Shown here: positions 10,901 through 21,747 of the stretch, piece after piece
Position numbering within the stretch: the stretch's first letter is position 1
Layout of the letters: each line of letters starts with the position of its first letter
NCBI GenBank assembly: GCA_020796225.1
Contig: CM036754.1
Coordinates: 69,897,940 to 69,961,939 of the forward strand
Length of the DNA: 64,000 nt
DNA from: Arion vulgaris
Taxonomy: Eukaryota > Mollusca > Gastropoda > Stylommatophora > Arionidae
Direction: 5' to 3'
The notes under the pieces: generated by a model
Told to the model about the DNA's origin: nothing
What the model saw: only the letters and a program-made list of their open reading frames with translations
Databases searched by the model: none
Program-made: the position numbers and the translations under genes

Positions 10901-13900
10901 TATCTATTTGGGGAAACGTCATTGCCACGTATTTGTGTCTTTATTGACTTTTCTCCAAATGCAGGTTTTGTTTCTCCTCGGTAATTTACTTCAGGTCTGA
11001 CATTTTTACGTCCATTTATTTCCCTGTTTAAATGCGTCGTGGTACCTTGTTGCATCTTTACTCTTGGACGAATTTCAGAAGAGTAATCGTTTGTCAGTTT
11101 TCCAGGAAACTTGCACGAGTCAGTTTTTGTAGAAAGGGATCTATTTCGAGAAAAATGCTTTCGGATATTGTCCACAAACCTAGATGCCTTTTTGATGCTC
11201 TGATATGGGTATTTAGTTTTCATATTTAGCGACTTCATTTTAGAAGCTGGTCTTGATATAATTTTACCACTAAATGCAATTTTCTCAGCACTTTGGTTAT
11301 TCTGGCACGCGTGTAGTAAAGCAGCAGACAGGGACTTGATACGAGGATCAACAAGATCAGAACTCTGACTGCTTGTATGAAATGTTGTATGACAATCTAA
11401 TCCATCTTCTGATTTCTCAGAATGAAGACTCTGTTTTTTAAAGTTACCTTTTAGTTTAGTGTTGTGAAGGGATCTATAACTCTTAACGTCGTCTTTAACC
11501 TTTGAACTTGTTGTACTATCGTTCTCTTGTTTATTTACGTTATCTACATATTCATCATCATCGTTGACGTAACGAACTCCTCGTCTGGAGGCTCTCATGT
11601 ATTTTTTTCTACACTGTAGTTGTCTTGACTTTCTCTTGACTTGAATTCTACGTACCTCAGAGACGCCACAATCTTCATCTACAGATGTTTTAGAGTTAGT
11701 TTTACAACGCGAACTTTGAGTTGAATTCTCTGATGATCTAAACTTTCCTTTCATATTTTTAGCTCTTCTATGGGAGACTTTTCTGTAGGTAAATCTTAGT
11801 TTACCAGAACCTTTAGCGTTGTCTTCAGAGTTATAGCCAGAGCAAGCACTCCACTCCCCACTCTCGATATCATTATCTGTCATCTGCTGGCTCTGGTCGC
11901 TGTCGGAATAGTTGGAGAAACAATGGGAACCAGAAGCAAACCCTATCATTCCTCGCACTGAGTAAAGTTCAATAACTGGTGACGGTAGCCGATCTAAAAG
12001 AACAACAGGGGACTTTCTCCCACTGGTTTCACAAGATGAATGGCTACTACAAATTGGAGGTGACGATTTTGGACGATCATGAGGTTGGTGTGTAGCATCC
12101 GACTGCGTTTCGTTGTAGTTCTGATGTGCGGTCAGCTCAGATCTAATCATGTCCAGGTCGACGCTTACTGTTGTATCACATTTTGGAGAACTTGGAAAAT
12201 ACAGTGAACTCTCGCTTGAAGTAGCTACTAATAGCGACAGAGGTGGAGCACTTTCAGATCTTTTTGACTGTGTGTATGTATCACTACTGAAGGTAGGAGG
12301 AATGCACCAACTTTCTGATTGCGATTTTTGAAATTTTAATCTTTTAGGTACGCATGAAAAACTACCAGAACTTCTATAAATCTCTTTGTTGTTACTTGCT
12401 TGTGGAGACTTTGTAGTGTCATTTTCCTGTTTACGTTCTGTAACAAGGTTTACACGCATGTCTAAACTGTGCGTTGAGATACTGCAACTGCACAACAACG
12501 GATCTCCGCATTTTAAACAACTTGATCGATTATAATATGCAACTTTTCCTTCCTGTGAATGTATTTTGTGCTTCTCATTTGCAATACCGTTTATGATATT
12601 GTTACAGTCACCTAAACTATTATAATCTGGAATCTTTCTTTCAACTTCTGGAATATTTGATAAGGCTTTCAATTCAACTAGCGAATTACTGTCATGCATA
12701 TCTTTGTTAATGTTACAACTGTTTGTAGTAGAAAAACATGTCCTGAGATCGACGTTCTCTGTATTATGGACATCTTTCTTAACATCATCGTTATGTGTAG
12801 AGATATTTCTTTAGCATTGTTGCAACTCAAAGTAGATATACTTTGCTCGCTATCATTTGTGGCTTGAAATATTTGCTCGCAAGATGGGACTTCTTCATTT
12901 GCCCATCTTTCGGAAAGATTCCCCTTAGTGGGATGCTCGTTATAATGTGATGTTTCGTTAGTTTCTGCTCGTGAACTTGTTTCACTGTTACAGTCTCCTT
13001 TCTTGATTTCTTTGTCCGCAGATAAGTATCTGTCGCTGATTGTATGCCGTTTGGTCTTTACGATAGCTGCGCTGTGTGTTGCATATGTTTGAATATCATT
13101 GTGTGTTTCTTCCATTCTTGTGCATGTTTGAGAAGTATTAGGAAGATTTGGTGACACTGGGAACGTGAGAATCTCGGTTTCTTCTGTAGCATTATCTATC
13201 GTAACAACCGGGTCACACTTGCAATGTTTTATATTTTTACCATTTTGTAGACTATAACCTTCAGCACTTTTGCATTTTTGAACAATCAGCTTTGGAATGT
13301 CATGTTGGGATTGTAGAGGTTTATCTTTCAGAATCTTCGCAGACTTTTCCGTGGAACGTCTTCTGAAAGTTAGTTTAAGGCCACGTGTCTCACAGCTTTC
13401 TATCTGCTCATATTCCTGTGCAGAATGCGAGAGGAAACCACCACAATTTGTTGTTTTGTAAAGTGGAGAATCTGATACAGACGCAGATTGTCTGCAAGCA
13501 GTTAAACTTGGTGCAGTTTCTGAACGTTTGGAAGAAACTAGTTCTGCTTGTCCAGTTGTGCATTTTACTTGGTCAGTGCCAAGTTGAGTGCGTTCTGAGA
13601 ACTTTTTAATATTGCCCTTTCGTGATCTGCTCGATTTGTTGCTGTTGGAATCCTTGACAATTTTTACAGCTGGTACCGGATGTGGCCATTTCTTTACTTG
13701 TTCTAGATGACACTGCTCCCTATCTACCAATTGTAGTTGACCATCACGCTCACATTGAACTTTGTCAGAGACTGTACCTTCACTATTCTCTGACAATCGT
13801 TGGCTGCTAGGAATCAGAACTTTCGAGAATGGCTGCTGCACATCTTCTGACAGGCTAGCTAGGTCTGTCTTCGACGAAGTAGATTGTACTTTCAATGGAA

Positions 13901-14006
13901 CATGCCATGGATGTTTCTTTTTAGCACAGGCTGGAAGAGAGAAGTCTATCGGTTCCTCCTGCATCTCCAAACTTTGATGTTGCTGTGGTTGCAACTTCTG
14001 TAACAT
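7981..14006 (-). CDS. Giant exon of an unrecognised, probably nuclear Ser/Thr-rich protein; four homopolymer frame breaks
   Basis: About 2,009 residues if read through. I do not recognise the family. The chosen start is the ATG at 14,006, with G at -3. An alternative is a splice acceptor (ttacag|A, exon from 13,997), in which case this is an internal exon. Four single-base breaks interrupt the frame, at about 12,806-12,812 (T run on plus, one base short), 9,234-9,236 (one short), 8,983-8,987 (one extra) and 8,342-8,344 (one short). Bridging each gives continuous sequence of one composition.

Visible features are a PIDFS motif at residues 19-23 (close to the PxDLS CtBP-docking consensus), Cys clusters near 495-508 (CLKCGDPLLCSCS) and 1,110-1,120 (CCKCRCRC), a basic stretch near 789-808, an acidic HHHNCDEYESDDSD segment near 1,592, DDDD near 1,858, and a Lys/Arg-rich C-terminal part. 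There is no signal peptide, membrane segment or enzyme motif. Long, disordered and basic composition suggests a chromatin or transcription cofactor, but this is inference only. Confidence 0.75.
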
Positions 14007-14380
14007 TGCATGTCTTAGTTCCAACAACCATCAAACATTGTATAACAGAAATCTTCACTTTGTTGACAATTATCAAGTATCACTTGTAATAACACGCCAC
14101 ACACATGAGCATTATCAAGTAATGAATAATAATTTCTTCATAAATTAAACAGCTGAAGTCTGTCGATTTTGAAAATGGCAAGACAACCTTGCAATACGAA
14201 TCTCCATAATGTCAAAACAATGAAAACCTTGCAATACGAATCTCCATAATTTCAAAACAATGCACTCTGGAAAGATATAAATTAAAAACACAATTAGAAT
14301 AATGGGATTAAATTGTTGCATTAAATTGTACAATGTATAATTTTAGGTAGTACTGTAGCAACAAGTGTAGGGTAAGGGTT
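14007..14380. other. Upstream flank with a 40-bp direct duplication
   Basis: A 40-bp segment beginning aaccttgcaatacgaatctc occurs at 14,185 and again at 14,225, differing at one or two positions. No TATA box or upstream exon could be identified confidently. Confidence 0.6.
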
Positions 14381-14384
14381 TATG

Positions 14385-14620
14385 AAGTTCTCTAACGGTA
14401 TTAAGGAGATGTACTTTAGTAAAGTTCTGTAACATAATGTAGAGGGTTTACTATAATGGAGAACTGTAAAATAATACAGAGGGTTTACCGTAATGAAGTA
14501 CTTAACAAAATACAGAGAGTTTTTTCTGTAACGGAATACTGTAAGAAAATATAGAGGATTTATTGTAATGGATTATTATAACAGAATGTATAGGAAACCG
14601 TTAGCAAGTACTGTAGGGTT
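14385..14620. repeat. Degenerate 35-40-bp repeat
   Basis: At least four imperfect copies of a unit like GTAATGGAGTACTGTAACAA, then aatacagagggttta, follow one another between about 14,440 and 14,600, with more decayed copies to the left. Confidence 0.65.
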
Positions 14621-14624
14621 ATGT

Positions 14625-15160
14625 AAATTGCATTCATTTAAGAAGCAAGACTATCAACGACTTAGCGAACAACAGACCTTGAATTTTGATTATAATATTG
14701 CCTTGTTAAGTAAAAAACACAAAGATTCAAAGAAAAACAGATAAATTATCATCAATTGCATGGAATGTTGAACTGCAGATAGCTTATGAAAAGACAGATG
14801 TAATGAAAACACATAAGACATGTAATGCAATATTAAGCAAATATCCAAAATGATAAAGAACAACACAGCAATTAACCTATTTGGGTAGTAATTTTGAATG
14901 CACTAGAGATGCCGAAAAAAGGAAATTATAACACAGGTTGGCAAAGTATCAACATTTCTAAATAACTTATTGACCTTTAAGTTTTATATTTGAAAACTAA
15001 AATAGGTATTTTCAATGATAATTCTGGGACTCCGTTAAACTCTGGTCGCTGTTGTATCCATGGTACTGCGGTATATTTTCTCAGCATGATGCAAGTCTTC
15101 GAAATGCCGCACCTCCAATGGTTTTTACTTATAATAACCTTCAATTGTAATTGTGTTTTG
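14625..15160. other. No recognisable feature
   Basis: AT-rich, no tandem structure or homology to other parts of the window was seen. Confidence 0.45.
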
Positions 15161-15169
15161 ATTGCTTAT

Positions 15170-15690
15170 GCCGCCCCTCTTACGGTACCGCCTGATGCGA
15201 TCGCCTCTCTGCATCATAGCACGGAACGTCACGGTCCTGGTTGTATCTGACACTCAGTCGATGCTTCACAAGATCCAAAAGGGCAGGTTTCGGTATGAGA
15301 GGATGTCGTCTATAGAAGTTTCTAACCTCCAGCTGCTTACGTGGCTATACTGTCCTGGGCATACGGGTGTTTGTGGTAATGAGAGCGGAAAGACTTGCAT
15401 CAACAGCACCGATTGTTGGGGAGTGTTAGATGGATAAGGGGGATGTTCTTAGGTCTCTTCGCGACTGGCTTTTGGATGAGGACACTAAAATAGATGTTGA
15501 ATCGATCCAACGATTTAAACGGTTCGTAGTTACCCGTTGTACAAGTAGATCTGGATGCCTGAGGAGCAGAGTGAGGAGTGTGTTTAATACAGCGACAACG
15601 AACCATCAGTATGCATACTCTTCGAAATCTGTTGGGAGGAGACTGAGCACATATGTGTCTGCCCAGTCAAAGACGTCCGTTTAGTACCAT
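15170..15690 (+). mobile_element. LINE fragment with RNase H domain
   Basis: Plus-strand translation gives VTVLVVSDTQSMLHKIQKG, then LLTWLYCPGHTGVCGNES. These match the catalytic SD(S/T)QS and the W.PGH.G..GNE.AD motifs of RNase H domains in I/R1/Jockey-type retrotransposons. After a frameshift near 15,395-15,430 it continues DKGDVLRSLRDWLLDED and an RRLSTYVSAQ end. The last 80 bases match 41,845-41,930. RT and endonuclease are absent, and the AD after GNE is broken, so it is a dead fragment. Confidence 0.8.
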
Positions 15691-15827
15691 CCAATAACAC
15701 TAACCAAGACAATGTGATCTCAATCCTACAATATACCAATAAGAGTTGAAATATGACTAAAGGTATAACAAGTAAACTGAATACCTTAACAATGATTACC
15801 AGCAATAATAAGACAAAAACATTTTGT

Positions 15828-16108
15828 TACTCCTCTAAAAACACTTTTGTTACTCCTGTAAAAACACTTTTGTTACTCCTGTAAAACACTTTTTTTACTC
15901 CTGTAAAAACACTTTTGTTACTCCCTGTAAAAACACTTTTGTTACTCCCTGTAAAAACACTTTTGTTACTCCCTGTAAAAAACACTTTTGTTACTCCCTG
16001 TAAAAACACTTTTGTTACTCCCTGTAAAAACACTTTTGTTACTCCCTGTAAAAACACTTTTGTTACTCCCTGTAAAAACAACACTTTTGTTACTCCCTGT
16101 ATAACCAC
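15828..16108. repeat. 22-25-bp minisatellite, about 12 copies
   Basis: The unit is AAAAACACTTTTGTTACTCC plus CTGT or TGT. Length differences come from C and A run changes. The minus strand therefore shows a repetitive 'GVTKVFLQ' frame that is not a gene. Confidence 0.95.
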
Positions 16109-16139
16109 TTTTTATGGGGGAGGGGGCTGCCTTGAAATG

Positions 16140-16305
16140 TAATGTTCGCATGGCTAGTGCAATCGCTGCGAAAATCTTCAAGTTGGGATTATTTTCTTTA
16201 TGCCCCGACAGAGAAAACTTTTGATTTTGCCGGCTATCGAACCGGGTCTCCCATGGGAGTCCCACACTAATCCACTCGACTAAACGCTCCACGTTTGCGT
16301 ACAAT
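16140..16305 (-). mobile_element. tRNA-headed SINE (single copy of its type here)
   Basis: The minus strand reads gtttagtcgagtggattag (A-box-like), then gggagacccggttcgatagc (B box GGTTCGATAGCC), the spacing expected of a tRNA-derived head. A tRNA gene is less likely because no acceptor stem can be paired and the body continues past the head. Confidence 0.6.
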
Positions 16306-16319
16306 AATAACTATATCGT

Positions 16320-16735
16320 GGAAGGAATTTATGAATAGTGATACAATAAGAGAACTGTATGGTATCACTATAACAAATGAAAAGATAGAGATATGTTATG
16401 CATATTGTGATAAGAAATTATCAAGGAATCACAAACCAGACATTGAAGTGGAAATTATTTAAGAAAGAAATGAATAAAAACCAGGCAATCAACGTTCTTC
16501 AGTCACATAATGTGAAGAGGATGTTTGCAACATTTGCCGACAACATGTAAAATATAAGGAAAGAGAAATAATGGAAGGGAAGGTAGATGACGTTGGATGA
16601 TATGACATCGTGGTTCGACAAGGAATCGGCTTCCGAACTGATCAACAGAGAGAGAAAGAAACATATCTAGAGACTTGATCGTTTACTTTGGCTGGCAGGG
16701 CATTATTTGATTGCTTGAGTTCAGACAACGAGGAA
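16320..16735 (+). mobile_element. LINE-3 C-terminal fragment
   Basis: The stretch aatcaacgttcttcagtcaca, taatgtgaagaggatgtttg, caacatttgccgacaacatg, then a gacatcgtggttcgacaag segment matches 25,560-25,760 and, inverted, 62,960-63,110. Multiple stops. Only the region after RT remains. Confidence 0.7.
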
Positions 16736-16784
16736 ACCATTTTTGTGTGTGTAGGTCTCTTGAGTCTGGTCTGACCTGTTAATA

Positions 16785-17085
16785 GTTAAAGGAAATTGTA
16801 ATGTAAGTCTAAAAAGACAATGTAGCAATTACATACTTGAGCAACCCGCTTATAAGGTAGCAATGGTACGATTAATAGCCGTTCATCGCAAACGATGACA
16901 AAAACAGCCTCAGACGTATGCTGCTGCACCCTTTGGTGTTTGTGGAGGTGATTGTAGGTGGAGATGGGGTTCAATCCTTGAAAACAATCCCCTACGACAG
17001 GTGAGGCATAGATGATCAAGGTTAGACATGTGAGTGTAGTGTGTGCTCGTTTTCTCTGTGCATCGACTTGGTAACACTACATAAC
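16785..17085 (-). mobile_element. LINE-3 3' terminal region
   Basis: The minus strand carries cacatgtctaaccttgatca, tctatgcctcacctgtcgtag, gggattg, gtgcagcagcatacgtctga and ggctgtttttgtcatcg. The same order occurs downstream of the LINE-3 coding fragment at 62,745-62,935, which shows it is the end of that element. Confidence 0.65.
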
Positions 17086-17099
17086 GCACACATGTACTT

Positions 17100-17485
17100 A
17101 ATCTGTTACAACAGATGGTGAATGATAAATGTGCTGGTCCCAAGCACTACTTTTTAACATTAGTATCGCATTTATATATATATATATATGTTATAGAGTG
17201 AGTTTTTTGTATTTAATCATGTACTTATTTATCACATCAGAGTGCTTGTTCAAGCTGCTACCTTTAAAGTTCGACTTCAATTCATTGCAAACACAAATAG
17301 CATATTTGTTTTCCAAACAACTAACAAAGCCTGCTTCTATTCTATTTAGTCAAGTGTTTAATACTGTGTTAGGCTCAAAGTGTTTTGTTTGTTGTTTTAG
17401 CAACGGTGCACGATGAGGCAAGGCAGTATGGGTAGATACCACACTGATGGAGGGAGAAGAGTAGATGGTAAATCAACTCCACATA
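17100..17485. other. No recognisable feature except a short (TA)n
   Basis: A (TA)8-like run sits at 17,173-17,190. The 95-residue open frame across 17,129-17,416 has no domain features and is probably chance. Confidence 0.45.
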
Positions 17486-17489
17486 TTGT

Positions 17490-18670
17490 TTAACTTGGTA
17501 TGAAACGGAAGGTGGGAGGAAAATCCCAGCAGACTGGAAGAAAGACATTCTGGTAAAACTGTCAAATAATTAAGATTTATCAAAAATGTGACAAGTGGAG
17601 ACTGGAAGAAAGACACTCTGGTAAAACTGTTCAAGATTGGAGATTTATCAAAATGTGACAAGTGGAGAGGATCATGCTTTTTCCATTCCCAGAAAAGTCC
17701 TCACTAGAGTTATCCAGGACAGGATAAAGAGGCTGAAGAGACCCAGTGGAGGTTCGTCATTAAGGGCCAGTAGGGCCAGGGCCCCACAAAATAATGTGTA
17801 ACGTATTTAATTATTTTATAAATTAAAATATAACCTAACCTAAAACCATTATTTTTCCGAAAATTTCTGCCTGGCCCCATCAACAAAAATGAGCACGAGC
17901 CGCCACTGAAAAGACCATTGACCAGCAGCTTAGAGATGAACAGGAAGGATTACGGAAAGATAGATCTTGCAAAGACTCGATAGCCACATTGAGAATCATC
18001 CTAGAAAAAATAATGGCGTGGCAGACTCCACTCTAACTGTATTTTGTAGATTTCGAAAGGGTATGACAGCATAGTTAGGAAATCAATGTGGAATATCTTG
18101 AAACACTACGGGTACCAGAGAAGACTGTTAAAATTATTCAGCAACTGTTTGTGGGATTAGCCTGTCAGATTATCTACAATGGAAAACTCTCCGAAGTGTT
18201 CCAGGTAACTATGGGTGTTATGCAAGTATGCCTGCTGTCCCCCCTTTGCTTCTTGATTGGGTGACAGGCACGACATATGCTGGGTCCAGAAAAGGCATTC
18301 AGTTGAACCGTATGGCCAAAATTAAAGGACTTGGACTTCGCGAATGAATTGACTTGCTCTCACACAGACTACAAGACATGAAGGAAAAACGTGGATGCTT
18401 GGCAGAAACGGCGCAATGGGTCGGTCTTAAAATCTGCCAAGTAACGATTAAAGTACTGCGAAGCAGCTTCATATGGCAAAACCCGATATTGATTGAAGAA
18501 ATGGATATAGAAGATGTTGGTGAATGTGTCTACCTTGAAGACAAGATCCACCAATCTGGATGTACAGATGAGGATATTAATGCCAGGATTAGGAAGAAAG
18601 ACAAGCGTTTGCTATCCTGCACGAAGTGGGAAATCTTCTGCATCTCCAGTAAAACAAACTCAGGATATTC
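17490..18670 (+). mobile_element. LINE reverse-transcriptase fragment, broken, carrying a nested MITE
   Basis: Ordered RT signatures are visible across frames: DWKKDTLVKLFKIGDLSKCD, then IQDRIK, LRDEQEGLRKDRSCKDSIAT, LYFVDFERG (motif A region with D), a YG..RK.V..I block, and late VGLKICQ and ECVYLEDKIHQSGCTDEDIN motifs followed by ARIRKK. The Y/FADD active-site motif could not be found, and several stops occur. A 165-bp hAT-type MITE interrupts it at 17,744-17,908. Removing the MITE and one duplicated target site rejoins the sequence at AEETIDQQLRDEQ. Confidence 0.8.
17744..17908. mobile_element. hAT-type MITE, 165 bp, 8-bp TSD
   Basis: Starts CAGTGGAGGTTCGTCATTA and ends ATGAGCACGAGCCGCCACTG, imperfect inverted termini. 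Flanks are AAGAGACC (17,736-17,743) and AAAAGACC (17,909-17,916), an 8-bp duplication with one mismatch, the length typical of hAT transposases. Copies of the family lie at 33,649-33,869 and 59,097-59,261 (the latter also 165 bp). Confidence 0.88.
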
Positions 18671-18768
18671 AGCTAAAACATGACATCGGTGTATTTAAAT
18701 TTGTCGAGATGACTATTACATCAGGTCAGTTTAGGGTGTCCATTTTTCGTTTCTCTTGCGGGTTCCAT

Positions 18769-19303
18769 TCTTCTTCTTCTTCTGCGTTATCACTAGATTG
18801 GGATTTCGGATTCTCTAATAAAGCAGCCGTCTGCCTCAGATTATCAGCCACGCCATACAATTTGTCTTGGACGCTAGTGTAAGTGGGCCACCTCTTTCTT
18901 CTCAAGTCTGCATACTGGGGGCTGTTCTGAAGGATATAATTCCTATAATTATGCTTCCCTGTTTGTGCTGACCTCTTCCAGAAGTAAGTTTTGGCCACCC
19001 TCGTGATGGTAGATCTGACATTCTTACTGTGTGCTAAATTCCGAGGCAGATTGGCGGCCGTAGAATCCGTTATCCCATTCCTCATTGTGAGGGTCGTTGC
19101 ACCATGTTATGCGCCTTACTGCCTGGTGCATCCGTTTTCTGCAAGCATTTGTTTCGAGTTAGCATTCCCTAGCGGACACGTACATCCGATTTCATCCAAA
19201 CCTCCTTAGTCGCCTCTTACGACAGGCGTGGCAGGTAATAGTGGTTTTATTCTTTACACCCCAAATTGGGGTCCCGGTAACCACTCGAGTGGGGTTCCAT
19301 TCA
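18769..19303 (-). mobile_element. Composite element: SINE-B head joined to RNase H-LINE 3' end, (GAA)n tail
   Basis: Read on the minus strand it begins ccactcgagtggttaccggg, passes the conserved CTGTCGTAAGAGGCGACTAA core, then codes for NYILQNSPQYADLRRKRWPT and YTSVQDKLYGVADNLRQTAA. That HILQxCP-like block resembles the extreme C-terminus of RNase H LINEs. It ends in GAAGAAGAAGAAG. A second copy with the same junction is at 22,262-22,986, so the fusion is a replicated element and not one chance insertion. Confidence 0.8.
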
Positions 19304-19309
19304 AGTACA

Positions 19310-19525
19310 TGTGACACTTAACTTTGTTTTCGTTAGACAGTATGTCCTACACGCCATTTTCTCGTCCTGATCGGGTCAGTATGGGTTCCTGTCCTGATAT
19401 TATCCCCATATAATATCTGTGTTTGTAACACTGACATATCATATCAGTATAAGAATACGTTGAAAACATGTGTTGATAAAGGCCTACATCTTTGTATTCA
19501 AGTTGATGACATGCTACGTTAGACA
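19310..19525. other. No recognisable feature
   Basis: Unassigned sequence between two retroelement fragments. Confidence 0.4.
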
Positions 19526-19527
19526 CA

Positions 19528-19835
19528 CACTTAATAATAATAATAATTTCTCTCGTACCGCTATACGTTACATAGGGACTGCAAGCAACTTCTCCATACC
19601 GCTCTATCCTGGGCAACTCGCTCAATCTTCTCAATGGAACTGAGACCGATATTTCTTGCCTCTCTCAGTAAAGTTTGTTTCAGAGTCTCCTTATGTTGTC
19701 TTCTCTTTCTTGAACCCCCTGTATCCCGTCTCAATGCCTGCTTTGATATGGTTTGATCAGTTTTTCTCAAGGTGTGTCCAACACATCTGCATCTTCTCCC
19801 TCTTGTAACAGTTGTTACTAGTTGACTCAATAATT
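19528..19835 (-). mobile_element. LINE-2 C-terminal fragment with (ATT)n tail
   Basis: The minus-strand frame reads RRCRCVGHTLRKTDQTISKQ, ALRRDTGGSRKRRQ, then LLREARNIGLSSIEKIERVA and QDRAVWRSCLQSLCNV, a standard C-terminal tail of non-LTR elements. It ends in TTATTATTATTATTA-type sequence at 19,530-19,545. The open frame of about 89 residues is unusually intact for this window. Confidence 0.85.
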
Positions 19836-19839
19836 TTGA

Positions 19840-20236
19840 ACACTCACTTTTTGCTCAATAACTCCAGGTCGTTAATTCAACGAAAGAGATATACAATTTA
19901 TAATTTGCTCGATTAGAGCGTCCTTTACTGGCAAGATTCATTTCAATTCCCTTAATCGACATTCTCGCATACTGAACACATACATATTTTCTCCGTCCTT
20001 CAATAGAGCAGCCATCTCAACACTCCCACACTTACTATGCTCAAGTGATGCTGGTTGGCAGATCTTCTCTTTCTACCACCTAGACAGCACATGTTTGCTT
20101 GTACGCGCTCAAAGTCTAGTTACTTCAAGAGGTTCAGTGTCCTTGATTCTCTTTTTACATATCTGATTCTGAAAAGGAAAGAGTATAAGAGGGAAGAATG
20201 ATCTATATTGCACTAGAAATTCTTATATAACTCATT
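19840..20236. other. No recognisable feature
   Basis: No homology to other window sequence or coding signal was noticed. Confidence 0.4.
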
Positions 20237-20890
20237 CCAACTGCGCAGAAATAGCACTCCAAATGCTACCAACAGTATAAAACATAGCACTCCAAATGCT
20301 ACAACAGTACAGAAATAGCACTCCAAATGCTACCAACAGTACAGGCATAGCACTCCAAATGCTACCAACAGTACAGAAATAGCACTCCAAATGCTACCAA
20401 AAGTACATAAATAGCACTCCAAATGCTACCAACAGTACATAAATAGCACTCCAAATGTTACCAACAGTACAAAATAGCACTCAAATGCTACCAACAGTAC
20501 AGAAATAGCACTCCAAATGCTACCAACAGTACAGAAATAGCACTCCAAATGCTACCAACAGTACATAAATAGCACTCCAAATTTTACCAACAGTACAAAA
20601 ATAGCACTCCAAATGCTACCAACAGTACAGAAATAGCACTCCAAATGCTACCAAAGACATAAATAGCACTCCAAATGCTACCAACAGTACATAAATAGCA
20701 CTCCAAATGCTACCAACAGTACAGAAATAGCACTCCAAATGCTACCAACAGTACAAAAATAACACTCCAAATGCTACCAACAGGACAGAAATAGCACTCC
20801 AAATGCTACCAACAGTACAAAAATAACACTCCAAATGCTACCAACAGTACAAAAATAACACTCCAAATGCTACCAACAGTACAGAAAGCA
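20237..20890. repeat. 32-bp minisatellite, about 20 copies
   Basis: The unit is AGCACTCCAAATGCTACCAA then CAGTACAGAAAT. Variants at the third block (cataa, caaaa, cagaa, aggca) define local sub-types, and a few units carry 1-3-bp deletions. Confidence 0.95.
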
Positions 20891-20924
20891 CAAACACTAA
20901 TTTTTAACCAAAAATTCCATAAAT

Positions 20925-21110
20925 CTTCCATAAAATGCACATGTAAATGACGCGTTCCGGAATTGAATCTACGACCAGGAATGAAAAGCAAATGCCATGA
21001 CCATTTCATAAAAATTGCACATATGAACGACGATCCGTTTCGAATCGAAGACCTCGAACTCAAAGCAAATGCCCTGACCATTTCATCAGAGATTCCTGCA
21101 CAGATTCCCA
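20925..21110 (-). mobile_element. Duplicated tRNA-like SINE head (SINE-F-like)
   Basis: Two neighbouring segments of about 75 bp each contain, on the minus strand, an atgaaatggtca(g/t)ggcattt A-box-like region and a gaggtcttcgattcgaa or ggtcgtagattcaattcc B-box-like region, as well as a shared aaatgcacat flank. The tandem arrangement of two heads is unusual. Confidence 0.55.
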
Positions 21111-21312
21111 GAGATCTTATTCTGTTTAATGGGTAAACGATACATGTCTATTTTCACTACGATGCCAGCGTTCTAATCGTGTCGTTGCACTAAGATATTT
21201 AGCAGTAGCAAATAAGAATATGAAAGAAATGAAGTACACGTGCCAACTAGAAGGAAGATATTTGTTATTTGTTAAGAAAACTTATTCATAGTAATTCAAA
21301 ATCTCTTGCTGC

Positions 21313-21607
21313 TGGTTCATCTTCTTTGAAAGCTCCATATCAACTACTTGTTAACCACTGTGCGACTGGTATGTGATCTGAGCCTCAGGACGATTGTACA
21401 TTGTGCCAGTTATGAGCCTACAAGTAGGCAAGCACATCCGATTTCTGTTATTCTTTTTATTTACTAGGGTAGTTTCCTTATGTCCTACATTCGTCCCCTC
21501 TTACGACATGTCTTGTAGGTCACAGTGGTACTATACTTTGTCTCCATTGCGGGCCCCGGCACCACACAGGCACGCTGGGGGTTCGAAAACAAACAAACAA
21601 ACAAACA
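21313..21607 (-). mobile_element. SINE-A, near full length, with adjacent (AAAC)n
   Basis: The minus strand gives ccggggcccgcaatggagac, aaag, a tgtcgtaagagg core, actaccctagtaaataaaaag, a gcctacttgtaggctcataac motif, a cagtggttaacaagtagttg motif and a GAAGA-type 3' tail at 21,313. It is the reference arrangement for the split copies at 34.7, 54.8 and 59.0 kb. A (CAAA)5 run follows on the right. Confidence 0.75.
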
Positions 21608-21747
21608 TGTGAATCAAGAAAATCCTTCTAACGCTCAACTCTAGAACTCGTAAATAATTGACATCATTTTCAACACTTTTCGTTTTTTCTTTGCCATGTT
21701 ATAAGTTATACGTTAGTTCTCCAGTGTATATATTACGGGGCGTTTTT

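Noticed and set aside
12800..12815. Programmed ribosomal frameshift in the giant exon
   Set aside because: Four breaks in both directions, all at plain A/T homopolymers, and no shared slippery heptamer. Sequencing error is simpler.
14006..14027. Start of the giant-exon protein at a TTG at 14,027
   Set aside because: TTG is not a normal nuclear start codon in animals. The in-frame ATG at 14,006 or a splice acceptor at about 13,997 is more plausible.
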